DNA of 64,000 nt from Deltaproteobacteria bacterium (GTDB taxonomy: Bacteria > Lernaellota > Lernaellaia > JACKCT01), in contig JAOSJX010000026.1 of assembly GCA_027493875.1 (NCBI GenBank), positions 1-64,000 of the forward strand, read 5' to 3'. The notes below the pieces were generated by a model that made no database searches, was not told the DNA's origin, and worked only from the letters and a program-made list of their open reading frames with translations. Position numbers and translations under genes: made by a program. Positions 27,092-36,519 of this stretch are shown here, in pieces (positions within the stretch are counted from its first letter, which is position 1; each line of letters opens with the position of its first letter).

Positions 27092-28070
27092 CTATAACGG
27101 CATTTCGACGATAATTTCGCCGGCGCCGCCGAGGCGGACGGTCATGTGGCCGGTGTCTTCGGTGAGCAGCACGGTCATGCCGGCATCGGCGTAGGCGTCG
27201 AGGGTGCGCTGGTCGGGGTATTCGTCCGGGATGACGGTCGAATCCACGGAGACGAGCGCGTATTCCGCGCCGAGCGCGTCGACGAAATCCTGCGAGAACG
27301 GATAGCCGGCGTGGCTGGGGACGCGGACGACGCCGCAGGCCAGCGTCCCCGGCGCTTCGTCCGCCACGCGCTGTTGTGATTCGGCGTGCAGGTCCGCGCC
27401 GAAGACCATCGAGAAATCGCCGTAGTCGAGCCTCATCGCCATCGAGTTGTTGTTTAGGTCGTCGAAAGCCTCGGATAACGTGTGGATCACGGTAACCGTC
27501 GCATCGCCGAACGCCGTGAAATATCCGAGTTCCGGCACGAAGGGCTCGCCGCCCCATTCGCCGAGCGCCGCAATGAACGCCAGATAGCCTTCGTCCGTGT
27601 CGGACGCGTCGCCGTTGACCCAGACGGCGTCGACCTCCGCGCAGTCGAAAATCTCGGCGAGGCCGCCCGAATGATCGTAGTCCGGGTGCGTCATGACCAT
27701 CACGTCGATGCGTTCGATCCGATGACGGTCGAGATACGGGCAGATCGTCTCCACGCCCTCGGCCGGCGCGCCGCCGTCGATCAGCATCCGGACCGCGCCG
27801 TCGCCGTCGGGAACGGTCAGCAGGGAGGCGTCGCCGAGTCCGACGTCAGAAAACGGTGACGTGGAACGAATCGTCGGTTTGCGGGCCGGCCAGGCCGCCG
27901 TCGTCCGACGTGTCGTCGTCGCCGTCGTCGTCGCCGGCCGCCTCGATCGTCGCCGTGAATTCCGGTGGGTCGTCGAGGTTGTATTCGCCGGAGCATCCTG
28001 AACCCGCGCTCGCGGCGAGAACCAGAACGGTCAGGCAAAGGGCGTAGAAAACCAATCGTGCGATCAGCAT
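27092..28070 (-). CDS. Lipoprotein with ComEC-like metallo-beta-lactamase domain (one frameshift)
   Basis: ATG at 28070 opens a lipoprotein signal (lipobox GSGC), then an Asp-rich linker (DDDGDDDTSDDGG) and the competence-type MBL domain: SDVGLGDASLLTV, MLIDGG and the metal motif THPDYDHSGG, with later FGADLH and VPSHAG. The T4 run near 27852 shifts the frame. ComEC-like exported hydrolases are often nucleases; here the anchoring is by lipid. It shares the linker style of the other lipoproteins in the window. The 115-bp gap to iorA holds nothing recognisable. Confidence 0.75.
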
Positions 28071-28124
28071 CGTTTTCTTATCGGCGGGATTTCGATGAAT
28101 CAAAAATCGTCCGGCCGTTTGCGG

Positions 28125-28298
28125 TTACTCGTTGGACCAACCGGCCATCGCGTACATGAAACCCAGAAACCCGCCCATCAAGCCGGCCACCACGGGCTGG
28201 CACATGATTTGTCAGGTGGAGCCGGCGGCACGGGCGAGAAAGCTGAATCCGACGCCCGCGGCGATACCGAGGGCGATCTGAAGGGACATCCGAACCAT
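28125..28298 (-). CDS. Two-helix membrane protein with in-frame TGA (possible selenocysteine)
   Basis: 57 codons from ATG 28298 (AAAGGA 6 bp upstream) to TAA at 28125, interrupted by TGA at codon 29 (28212-28214). Reading through, the protein is helix 1 (LQIALGIAAGVGFSFL), GST-TGA-QIMCQP, helix 2 (VVAGLMGGFLGFMYAM). This resembles small DUF6132-like membrane proteins with a conserved G-x-C-x-I ... P pattern at the helix junction; the TGA occupies the position of the conserved Cys. A GC-rich stem (GCCA-CC/GG-TGGC) starts about 12 nt after the TGA. Either selenocysteine is inserted or the codon is a substitution error for TGC/TGT. Confidence 0.5.
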
Positions 28299-28407
28299 TT
28301 GAAATCCTTTCTTTTTTTATGCGGAACGGGCGGCCGCTTTGCCGCTTGCATGGCTCTTGCTATCATCCGCCACGGTCCCATTCTGCAATTTTTACGGAGG
28401 CGGTGCC

Positions 28408-29230
28408 ATGTCCAAAGTCAAATTGATCGCCGTTTTTGCCGTGATTTTATTCGTGGTGCCCGGTCCGGCGTCGGCGCAGGAGGAACCCCGGGAAGAGGGA
28501 GGCGATGCGGCGGCGGTGCCGGCGCCTCCCGCCGTGGCGCCGAACCCGCTGCCGTGGTTCGTGATGACCGGCCGGCTGGCCTTCGGCGGCGGGTCGGGGT
28601 CGGCGACCTTCGATTGGGAAAGTTTCAACGGCCTCGCCAGCCATGAGGAAGAGAACGTCCCGGTCAAAAATCTCGGCCACGGCGCGATCTACCCAGAGGC
28701 GTTTTTCATGCCGACGAAAGCGCGGCGGTTCATCATCTCGGCTTCCCTGCCCATGGGCGGGGGAAGCGGCACCATGGGGCAGTCCGACAAACTCAAATCC
28801 GGCGACGACGTGATCGGCGCGCGGACGGAGCAGGGCGTCCTCGAGCCCGGCGACCGCATCTTCGACGGCGAGGACGTCTCGTACAATTTCATTTTTCTGA
28901 ATCTCGGGCTCCGGCTACCAGTGGTTTTTCGGCGCCGAGCAGCGGACCAACCTGTTCGCGATGTCGCACATCGGCGCGGGCAGCGCGCAATTCACGCTCG
29001 ATTACCACGGCGATACGAAAACCTCGCGCCGGCTGCGCGCCTGGGATTTCGATCTTTCCGTCGGCTCGTGGTACCGGTTTCCGTCGGGCCTCGCGCTCGG
29101 CGGGTCGCTCGATTATTGGGCGATGGGCTTTGCGGGCAAGGCCGGCGACAACGACATCGTCGACACGGACGTATCCGGCGGTATGGGCATTACCCGGCTC
29201 AATTTCCTGGCGGGCGGGTCGTTTTTCTAA
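28408..29230 (+). CDS. Outer-membrane beta-barrel protein (one frameshift)
   Basis: ATG at 28408 with GGAGG 8 bp upstream. Signal peptide to ASAQ, a Pro/Ala-rich spacer, then strands of a barrel (FVMTGRLAFGGGSGSATFDW, RRFIISASLPMGGGSG, LRAWDFDLSVGSWYRF) and the ending NFLAGGSFF with C-terminal Phe recognised by the Bam machinery. The frame shifts near 28912. About 270 residues; a small barrel of unknown ligand. Its transcript probably ends at the hairpin 29283-29308. Confidence 0.7.
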
Positions 29231-29244
29231 GGGAAACCGGCCCG

Positions 29245-29273
29245 TTGACTTGATTCTTCCTTTTGCCTATAAG
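29245..29273 (+). promoter_or_regulatory. Sigma-70-type promoter upstream of tRNA-Gly
   Basis: TTGACT (29245-29250), a 17-bp spacer and TATAAG (29268-29273), 36 bp before the tRNA. An expected start near 29280 would place the hairpin at 29283 inside the tRNA leader. Confidence 0.7.
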
Positions 29274-29282
29274 CGGTTTTCG

Positions 29283-29308
29283 CCCGGCGGCGCGTCGGCC
29301 GGGTTTTT
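29283..29308 (+). terminator. Terminator-like hairpin directly before tRNA-Gly
   Basis: CCCGGC/GCCGGG stem with a 9-nt loop followed by TTTTT ending one base before the tRNA. It can terminate the OM-barrel transcript, but also lies between the tRNA promoter and the tRNA. Confidence 0.6.
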
Positions 29309-29380
29309 GCGGGAATAGCTCAGTGGTAGAGCATCGCCTTGCCAAGGCGAGGGTCGCGGGTTCAAATCCCGTTTCCCGCT
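29309..29380 (+). tRNA. tRNA-Gly (GCC)
   Basis: 72 nt. Acceptor GCGGGAA/TTCCCGC with discriminator U, D arm GCTCAGTGGTAGAGC, anticodon stem CGCCT-TGCC-AAGGCG giving anticodon GCC, T arm GCGGGTTCAAATCCCGT. CCA is not encoded. It is followed by a strong terminator. Confidence 0.97.
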
Positions 29381-29392
29381 CATAACTAATTC

Positions 29393-29433
29393 GGCTCCGC
29401 GCGTTTCAAAACGCGCGGAGCCTTTGCGTTTTT
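29393..29433 (+). terminator. Terminator of tRNA-Gly
   Basis: A perfect 14-bp stem (29393-29406 with 29409-29422) and a T-rich tail, 12 bp after tRNA-Gly. Confidence 0.9.
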
Positions 29434-29471
29434 GCTTCTGCCGCGGTCCTCCGCAGCCTTCGAATCCGCCG

Positions 29472-30319
29472 TCAGCCGTTCTTGCTCGCCGCCGGAGTTC
29501 CGTGATGATGGACGTCCATCTGCGGGAACGGGATTTCGATGCCCGCCCGGTCGAGCGCTTCTTTGACGCCGCGCGTGACGCTGAAATAAACGTCCCAATA
29601 GTCCGCCGTTTTGCACCAGGGACGGACCACCAGATTGACGGACGAATCCGCCATCGCCACGACCTCAACGGCCGGCTCCGGGTCGTTCAGGACCAGCTCG
29701 TTGGCGGTGAGCACACCGCGGATGACGTCGCGGGCCTTGCCGATGTCCGCCCGGTAACTGATGCCGACGCCCAGGTCGACGCGGCGTTTGTCCATCGCCG
29801 TGTAGTTGACGACCGGCCCGCCCCAGATCGATTTGTTCGGAATGATGATTCTCTTGTTGTCGGGGAGAGTAGCGTCGTGGCCATCATGTTGATTTCCTCG
29901 ACCGCGCCCGTGTTGCCCGCGGCGTCCACAACGTCGCCGACCTTGAAGGGCTGATTGAGGATGATCATGAGGCCGGACGCCAGATTGCCGAGCGACTCCT
30001 GAAAGGCGAAGCCGAGGACGAAGCCGGTGACACCGAGGCCGGCGATCAGCGGCGTGATGTCGACGCCGATGCGCGGCAAGGCGATCATCAGCAGAATGAC
30101 CCAGAGAACCTTGCCGATCACGTTGACGAAAAACTTTCGAAGCGTTTCGTTCACGCGGGGAGAGCGGGTCAGCACCGAAGCCAGAATTTTCCTAAGGAAC
30201 CCAATGACGAACGCTCCGATAACCAGAATCAGAACAAAGACAACGAGGTTCACAAGAAAATCCGGCCCCTTATCCAGAAGCCACTCGCGCCCTTTTTCCG
30301 CCCAATCCATTTTGGCCAT
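29472..30319 (-). CDS. MscS-family mechanosensitive channel (one frameshift)
   Basis: ATG at 30319 has GGAGGG 5 bp upstream. Three membrane helices, the last pore-lining with Gly/Ala spacing (LIAGLGVTGFVLGFAFQESLGNLASGL), then the beta domain (PFKVGDVVDAAGNTGAVEEINMMAT) and an alpha-beta C-terminal domain. A frame break near 29860 is resolved to give SP-x-NKRIIIPNKSIWGG. About 280 residues, the small-MscS size. It releases solutes on hypo-osmotic shock at the inner membrane. Confidence 0.88.
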
Positions 30320-30380
30320 CATTCCCTCCAAACCCGTTTAATGCACCGGGACCTCGCGGTTCCGGCCCGGTTTTTTTCCC

Positions 30381-31968
30381 TCACATCGTTTTGTCGATGA
30401 ACTTGTGATACGCGGCCAGCCAATAGGCCAGCAGGTAGTCCGTCCCCGGATATACTTTCGCGGGATCGTCCGCGCCGCATTCGTATATTTTGAACGGATT
30501 GCTCTGGAATCGAAACTCCGAAACGCACTGTTGATCCACCGGAAACGCCTCCGCCGCCTGGTAGTCGATGTCGCCGATCAGATCGGCGAGCCACGGCGCG
30601 GCTTGTTGCAACTCGGTGGAGCAGTACCGACACCGGATCAAGCGAGTACGATGAGGGGTCGCGGTCGGGAAGGTAGTACGATTCGAGCGGCGCGTCGTTG
30701 AAGTCCGCGAGATCGTCAACGAGTTGGCCCCAGTACGGATCGTCCTCGTCGGTGTCCCAGGTGTACGGCCCCTGGCTCATGTACACGCCGTTGAACCACG
30801 GATTATGAGAAAGCCGCGTAAAGGTGTGCGCCATGGTGTCAAAGGTCTCACGCAGGAACAGATAGTCGTCCTCGCTGAAATAGACGCGCCCCAGACGCAG
30901 GATACTGTACCAATTCGTGTGGCCGAGGTTGTTGCCGTAATACTGCCCATATTGGTTGAGCGCCGAGAACGAATAAAGGCGCAGCACGTCGCGTTTCGCG
31001 TCGCGAAGCCACACGCGGAGGTTTTCGGCAATCGCCTCGTCGCCGGTGATGTGATAGCCGATGATCAGCCACGCCAACCGGTAGAGCGGAATGACGTTCG
31101 GCGCCTTGATGGTGGGAACGCCCTCCTCGTCCATAATCCACCAGTAGTTGTCCATGAGCGTGTGGAGCACTTCGGCGACGTCTTCGCGGATCCGCGCGCG
31201 GAGCGCTTCGTCGTCGACCATGTCGTAGGTCATGACCATCCCGAAAAACCAGCCGGTGTATTGATCGCGGCTTGTCTCGCCCCACCAGAAATCGCCCGCG
31301 TAGGGACCGGATTCGACGCGATGGCAACGGGGTTCCGCATCGCACCAACCGTCGCCGCCGTAGGCGATGGAATCCTGCGATCCCCAGTAGCGCGCGATGA
31401 AGCCCGTCGTGCCCGTCACTTTGAGATAGCCGTGCAGCGCGTTGGCGGTACTGACCGCGTTCGCTTTGGCGTCCGCATCGCCGGTCACCCAATAGCGCAG
31501 AGCCTGGCTGCCGAGGTACGAGCCGGACCAGATGCAGCTATCGTTGATACGGGAATAGCTTGCGACCTCGGTATGCGTGCCGTCCGTGAACGTCACGTCC
31601 ACCGTGCCGCCGTGGTCCGGTTGGTGATGCGCGGCGTGCCACTCGTCGTAGTCGCCCGCTTTCAGGCGGCGCGCTCCGGGCGACGGCGATTCGTCGTAGT
31701 CGCGCGTCTCGACGGCGTCTTGAGGCCACGGCGCGAGGTAATCGTCGGGAAGGACGGTGTCGTCGTCCGCGTCGTCGTCGTCGGTGACATCGTCGTCGGA
31801 GGTGTCGTCGTCCGGCGCGGAATCGTCGTCGCCGGCGGTATCGTCATCGTCCGTCAGGGGCGCGTCGTTGTCGTCATCGTCGTCATCACCGCAGCCGCAG
31901 CCAAGAGCCGCGGACCCCGCGAAAACAAGCGCCAAGAAGACCGGAAAAATCGGAATCGCCCATTTCAT
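30381..31968 (-). CDS. Lipoprotein with Asp-rich linker and alpha-toroid-like domain (one frameshift)
   Basis: Lipoprotein signal with lipobox SAALGC, then an Asp-rich linker to about residue 75. The large domain (about 430 residues) is rich in Trp/Tyr-containing helices (ALRYWVTGDADAKANAVSTA, WFFGMVMTYDMV, LAWLIIGYHITGDEAIAENL), typical of (alpha/alpha)6 toroids such as polysaccharide lyases or glycosidases of unsaturated sugars. No catalytic assignment is possible by eye. The frame shifts near 30640; joined end is LAYWLAAYHKFIDKTM. Probably surface-anchored and acting on extracellular polymer. Confidence 0.65.
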
Positions 31969-32018
31969 CGGAAAGTCCCCCTTGCGCCAACATACCCCAA
32001 TCGGCCGTGCGGCGCACC

Positions 32019-32345
32019 TTACTCCGCGAGGAATCCGATCCTTTTCCTGGGCTTCGCGTCCTCCCGCATCAATTGCCGGATGGCTTCGAACACCGCTTTG
32101 AATTGGCGGTCGTAATTCTTTTCGAGGTCGCGAAGTTTGCGGGCGAGGCCGCGGTGCGACAACAGCATCTCGCGCAACCGGACAAAGGCCCGCATGATCT
32201 CGATGTTGACCTGAACGGTGCGAATCGGCAGCTTGGTTTCCACGCCGTAGATCCGTCAGGTCGCTATCAGCATCACCTTTTGGCCACGCGGCACCAAAAT
32301 GGATTTTTCAATGCGCTCCACGGGGATTACGGTTTGTCGAGTCAC
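32019..32345 (-). pseudogene. ORF6N-domain DNA-binding protein with internal deletion
   Basis: The N-terminus (IPVERIEKSILVPRGQKVML, then YGVETK) matches the start of ORF6N-domain proteins; the C-terminus (TVQVNIEIMRAFVRLREMLLSH, LEKNYDRQFKAVFEAIRQLM, KRIGF) matches their end. The central part expected between YGVETK and VQVNI is missing. In addition the N-terminal part is out of frame around 32265 with a TGA. Some shift may be error, but the missing middle is real loss, so this is a decayed gene. Such genes are often carried by phages and mobile islands. Confidence 0.7.
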
Positions 32346-32373
32346 GCGGGAGGTCGCCTAGGGCACCGTGAAA

Positions 32374-33787
32374 TTATCGGTCGTCCCCGGTCCCGAAGCG
32401 ATAGGAGGTGGAGAGGAGGATATTAATGATTTCCCCTTCGACGTCGATGCGTTCGACGTCGTCGACGACGGTGCCGCCTTTTTTCGCGCAGGGCCGTGAC
32501 CCAGGCGTGGCCGGAACCGAAGACGTAGTTGACGGCGAAGGCCATGGTGAATTGCCGGTGCTGAACGCCCGCGCCGGCGGTGACGCCGTAGAGATCGAGA
32601 ACGGGACCGCTGTCCTCGTTGTCCGGATCTTCCTTCGCGAAGTTGGTGAAAAAGCCCGCGCGCAGGGGAACGACCGGCGAGACGTAGTATTCCGCACCGG
32701 CGCGAACGTTCGTGACCGGATTCAACTTGACGCGCGATGCGGCTTCCTCTTTGTCCGCGTCGTCGTACGAAAGCCCCCCGGTGTACAACGCGTCGGCCGA
32801 CAGCGTGAATTGTTGCGGCCGTTCGTAAGCCAGGCCGCCGCCGACGAGCCACGGGTCTTCGCGCTTGGGTTCGAATTTGACGTAATCCTGGTCCGACGCA
32901 TGGCTGGTTTGGTATCCGAGGAACGAATTGTTGGTGGCGTCGCCCTTGCCGAAAAGCTGCGTGGACGGCGTTCGCGCGACGAGGCCCAAGCGCCACGGCT
33001 GCGGCGCGTAAAGCAATCCGCCGAGCAAGAGAATCCCGAACGTCGTGCGGTTCTCCTCGTAATAAGAGCCGATGTCCATTCTCCCGTCGAGGAAACTCAG
33101 ATCCTCGTCGGTGAACTCGCCCTGCCAATTCGACCGGACGTTCTCCTGGCCGAACAATCCGTAAAGCGTGGCGCCGGCGGACAACCGCGAACGCAGGCGG
33201 TACGCGTACGACGGGCCGAACCAGTAGGTTTGAACGTCTTCCGAGATCGACAACTGATGACGTTCGCCGCGGTAACTGGCGAGATCGCGGAACACGTAGC
33301 GGTCGGGCACCATGATCGAAAATCCGAAGGCCTGGCGTTGGGGCAGCGGGTCTTCGAATTTGAGCGCGTCGAAGCGGTACACGGTTCCGAACGACTGCGG
33401 GTGCGCGTAGTACATCTCGGATTCCAAATCGCCGGAAAGATCGCCGACCTGAAACGCGTTCTTGTACTTGATATGAGAATAGCCGTAGACGTTGCCCGTC
33501 ACGCTGAAGCGGAGCGACTCGGCAAAAGCGATGCCGGCGGGGTTGTAGTAGCAACCGGAGGCGTCGTCGGCGAGGGCGATATACGCGCCGCCCATCGCGG
33601 ACGCGCGTTCGCCGAGGGCGTAGGTATAAACTTCCTGGGCGCCGGCGTCCGCGGCGACGAACAAGAAGGCCGCCGCGGCGGCGATCCGCGCAAAAACGAA
33701 CGGTCCGGTTTCGGCATCGGCGCGATTCTCCGACGAAAATCCGGCCCGGCGCAAGGTTGAGAAGCTTTGGTTTTGTGAGATTGGCAA
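32374..33787 (-). CDS. FadL/OmpP1-family outer-membrane transporter (one frameshift)
   Basis: Signal peptide (ARIAAAAAFLFVAADAGA), then the family hallmark ALGERASAMGGAYIALADDASGCYYNPAGIAF, the N-terminal hatch of FadL-like barrels that import long-chain fatty acids or other hydrophobic compounds. About 450 residues of barrel strands follow. The frame shifts near 32490 (ALREK then GGTVVDDVERIDVEG) to a stop at 32374. The precise start is uncertain; upstream codons to 33787 are open but the signal peptide begins about 28 residues in. Confidence 0.85.
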
Positions 33788-33846
33788 CTTGTGCGGCGGC
33801 GCCGCGGCTTTGATACTCGAAAACTTCTCATTCCAAGGGGTTTTCG

Positions 33847-34245
33847 ATGAGCAACCTGCCGACCATTCAATCCGTTTACGAGGCGTTCGGGCGCGGCGAC
33901 GTCCCCGCGATTCTCGAGACGCTGGACGACGACGTTTCGTGGGAACACGACACGGTGGATCACGGCATTCCGTGGTTCAAACCGGGGCGCGGCAAAGACC
34001 ACGTCGGGAGCTTTTTTCAGTCGCTCGCCGCGCTCGACATCACGAACTTCGAGGTGCGGAATCTTTTCGAGTCGGGCGATCAGGTCATGGCCCTCGTCTG
34101 GTTCGAGGGGACCGTTAAAGACACGGGAAAAGGCGTGAAGATGCAGGAAGCGCACCTGTGGTCGTTCAACGACACGGGGAAGGTCGCCACCTTCGCGCAC
34201 ATCGCGGATACGCATCAGTTCGTGACGGCGTTGCAAGGCGCGTAA
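33847..34245 (+). CDS. SnoaL-like (NTF2 superfamily) protein
   Basis: 132 residues. NTF2-like cone fold: VYEAFGRGDVPAILETLDDDVSWEHD, then alternating strands (FEVRNLFESGDQVMALVWFEG) and a closing strand with HLWSFNDTGKVATF. Typical of small ketosteroid-isomerase/SnoaL-like proteins, whose substrates cannot be predicted from sequence. Start ATG follows GGGG; stand-alone or co-transcribed with the next gene. Confidence 0.8.
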   Translation: MSNLPTIQSVYEAFGRGDVPAILETLDDDVSWEHDTVDHGIPWFKPGRGKDHVGSFFQSLAALDITNFEVRNLFESGDQVMALVWFEGTVKDTGKGVKMQEAHLWSFNDTGKVATFAHIADTHQFVTALQGA

Positions 34246-34294
34246 CCGCACCCGCTTGACAGCCGGGCGCGCGTTCCCGGAACGTGACGGCAAC

Positions 34295-35509
34295 GTGCAA
34301 CCGATTCCCGGACAATACGAACGTTATCGCATAGCGCTCAAGGGCGAGCGGCTTCCGCTGGCGTTCGTTGACCTCGATCATTTCGACCGCAACGTCTGTT
34401 ATGTCGCCGAAACGCAGGCCGCGACCGGCAAGACGATCCGCGTGCATACCAAATCGCTGCGTTGCGTGGAGATGACGCGCCGCGTGTTTGAGATCGGCGG
34501 CGCGGCGTACCGCGGGTTGATGACCTTTACCGTCGAGGAAACCGCGCATTTGGCCGCGCAGGGTTTTGACGATTTCATCATCGCCTACCCGACCGTTCAG
34601 GCGTCGGATCTCCGGATTCTCGCGGATCTCGCGCGCGGCGGGAAAAACGCGCGGCTCATGGTCGATTCCAACGAGCATCTGGACGCGTTGTCCGCGGCGG
34701 CGACGGCCGCGGGCGTCACGCTGCGCGCGTGCGTGGATATCGACATGTCCTACCGGCCGGCGGGTTTGACGCATCTCGGAACGCGCCGCAGCCCGTTGCG
34801 CACGGCCGACGCGGCCGCGCGACTGGTGGAGCACGCGCGCGCGTTGCCGGGCGTGGAAATTCGCGCCGTCATGGGATACGAGGCGCACATCGCAAGCCTC
34901 GGCGACGCGGTGCCGGGCAAGACCCTGCGCAACGCGGCGGCGCGCGCCCTGAAGAAACGGTCGATCGGCGAGTTGACGCCGCGGCGCGGCGGCGTCGTGG
35001 CCCGGATGCGCGCGGCGGGAGCGGCGATCGATATCGTCAACGGCGGCGGCAGCGGAAGCCTGCGTTCGACGGGTGCCGATCCGTGCGTCACGGAGGTGAC
35101 GGCGGGTTCCGCGTTCTACGCGCCGGCGCTCTTTCACCATTATCAGGACGTGTCATTCACGCCGGCGGCTTTTTTCGCATTGCAGGTGGTCCGAACACCG
35201 GCCCCGAGCATCGTGACGTGCCTCGGCGGCGGATACGTCGCGTCCGGCGCGGCCGGGCCGGATAAACTCCCCGTGCCCGTGTATCCGGAAGGATTGCGGC
35301 TGATCGCGCTTGAAGGCGCCGGCGAGGTGCAGACGCCGCTGGCGCTTCCACACGGCGCGCCGCCGCTTCGGCCCGGCGATCCGGTGATCTTTCAGCACGC
35401 GAAAGCGGGCGAGTTGGCGGAGCGGTTCGACGAGCTGGTTCTCGTGCGCGGCGAGACGGTGATCGGCCGCGCCCGGACCTATCGCGGCGAGGGGCGCTGT
35501 TTTCTCTGA
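34295..35509 (+). CDS. PLP-dependent D-threonine aldolase / D-serine dehydratase-like enzyme
   Basis: About 404 residues from GTG 34295; TTG 34256 is an alternative. Alanine-racemase-type TIM barrel: LAFVDLDHFDRNV, PLP Lys in RVHTKSLRC, LMVDSNEHLDAL, CVDIDMSYRPAG, phosphate loop NGGGSGSL, then the C-terminal beta domain with VTCLGGGYVASG and a metal-binding end (GDPVIFQHAKAGEL). It belongs to the D-amino acid deaminase/aldolase group; the substrate is probably a D-beta-hydroxy or D-amino acid. No obvious pathway partner is adjacent. Confidence 0.85.
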   Translation: MQPIPGQYERYRIALKGERLPLAFVDLDHFDRNVCYVAETQAATGKTIRVHTKSLRCVEMTRRVFEIGGAAYRGLMTFTVEETAHLAAQGFDDFIIAYPTVQASDLRILADLARGGKNARLMVDSNEHLDALSAAATAAGVTLRACVDIDMSYRPAGLTHLGTRRSPLRTADAAARLVEHARALPGVEIRAVMGYEAHIASLGDAVPGKTLRNAAARALKKRSIGELTPRRGGVVARMRAAGAAIDIVNGGGSGSLRSTGADPCVTEVTAGSAFYAPALFHHYQDVSFTPAAFFALQVVRTPAPSIVTCLGGGYVASGAAGPDKLPVPVYPEGLRLIALEGAGEVQTPLALPHGAPPLRPGDPVIFQHAKAGELAERFDELVLVRGETVIGRARTYRGEGRCFL

Positions 35510-35637
35510 AGCCGATCGATTGCGGTGGAGGGCGCAACAGAGATATCCCCACAAAGCAGCGACTCTTCCTTGATTTCCCGACAGAGCGCCGATAAGGTGC
35601 CTCTCATAGAAATAACCGATGGCCGGGCAATGAATCC

Positions 35638-36476
35638 ATGGCTTGGTGGATCGATCGAACGTCGCGCGTTGCTTCAAAACGCCGTCTTCTTATAACGGTG
35701 GTCGTCGTTTCGTTGAGCGCGAGCGTCGGCTGCCGCCGCGAGGATATCAACGACGTTCATGCCGACATCGATTTTATCCCGCCGTCGTTGTGCTGCTTGG
35801 AGAAAGCGAAACAGCACGGCAGCACGGACCACGAGTTTTTTTTTCGAGCGATTCGACCGCGATTGGCAAAAATATCCGCTGCTCGACATGTTCGATTCGG
35901 ACATCGGCGGCCTCGACACGGATCTTCTGAACATCAATCGAGACGACGTTATCGCTGACGTGGGCTGCGGCACGGGCACGTTCGAAATTCTTTTGCTGTC
36001 GCGCAAGGTCCCTTTTTTCGCGGCTGTACGCGGTGGATATCGACGATGTCTCGCTGCGATTTCTGCGGCACGTTCTGGAAACCGCGCACCCGCCCGGTTG
36101 GCAGACCGTGGAAGTGATCAAAAATCGACTCGATGACGTCCTGCTTCCGCCGCGGTCGGTGGACAAACTTTTTTTGATCGATATTCGCGTCGGGATGAGG
36201 CTCGACGGCCGGCCGCTCGGGCCGGACGTCCTGCACGGCCGGGCGGCGTTTTATCGATCCGTGCGGGAGCGCGCTCAGCCGGACGGCGTCGTGCACATCC
36301 TCGAACCGACCGCGCTGCCGGAAACCGGCGCGTTTCGCGAGGAATATATTGAAGAAGCGATGGCGGCCAACGGTTTAGAGCGCCGGTCGTCGCAACCGAT
36401 CACGTTGAAGGACGTTCCTTATCATTGGATTGTTTACGGTGTCCGTTCCGACGCCCCGGCCCCGGCTTCGGGCTGA
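35638..36476 (+). CDS. Lipoprotein-type SAM methyltransferase-like protein (two frameshifts)
   Basis: The N-terminus is a lipoprotein signal (LLITVVVVSLSASVGC). The next part continues after removal of one T from the T9 run at 35836-35844: FFFERFDRDWQKYPLLDMFDSD, then the SAM-binding motif I DVIADVGCGTGTFEILLL and, after another T-run shift near 36015, YAVDIDDVSLRFLRH and a Rossmann-like C-terminal half. An exported methyltransferase fold is unusual because SAM is cytoplasmic; the motif I Gly residues are intact. It lies 43 bp before an ABC-transporter operon. It may be mis-started, with a cytoplasmic protein beginning later. Confidence 0.6.
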
Positions 36477-36519
36477 CGACTGATTTGATATCGAAATTCC
36501 TCGATACGGAGGAGAAAAA

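Noticed and set aside
30347..30377. Hairpin with T7 read on the plus strand
   Set aside because: Both neighbouring genes are on the minus strand, so it has no transcript to end except read-through from tRNA-Gly, which already has a strong terminator.
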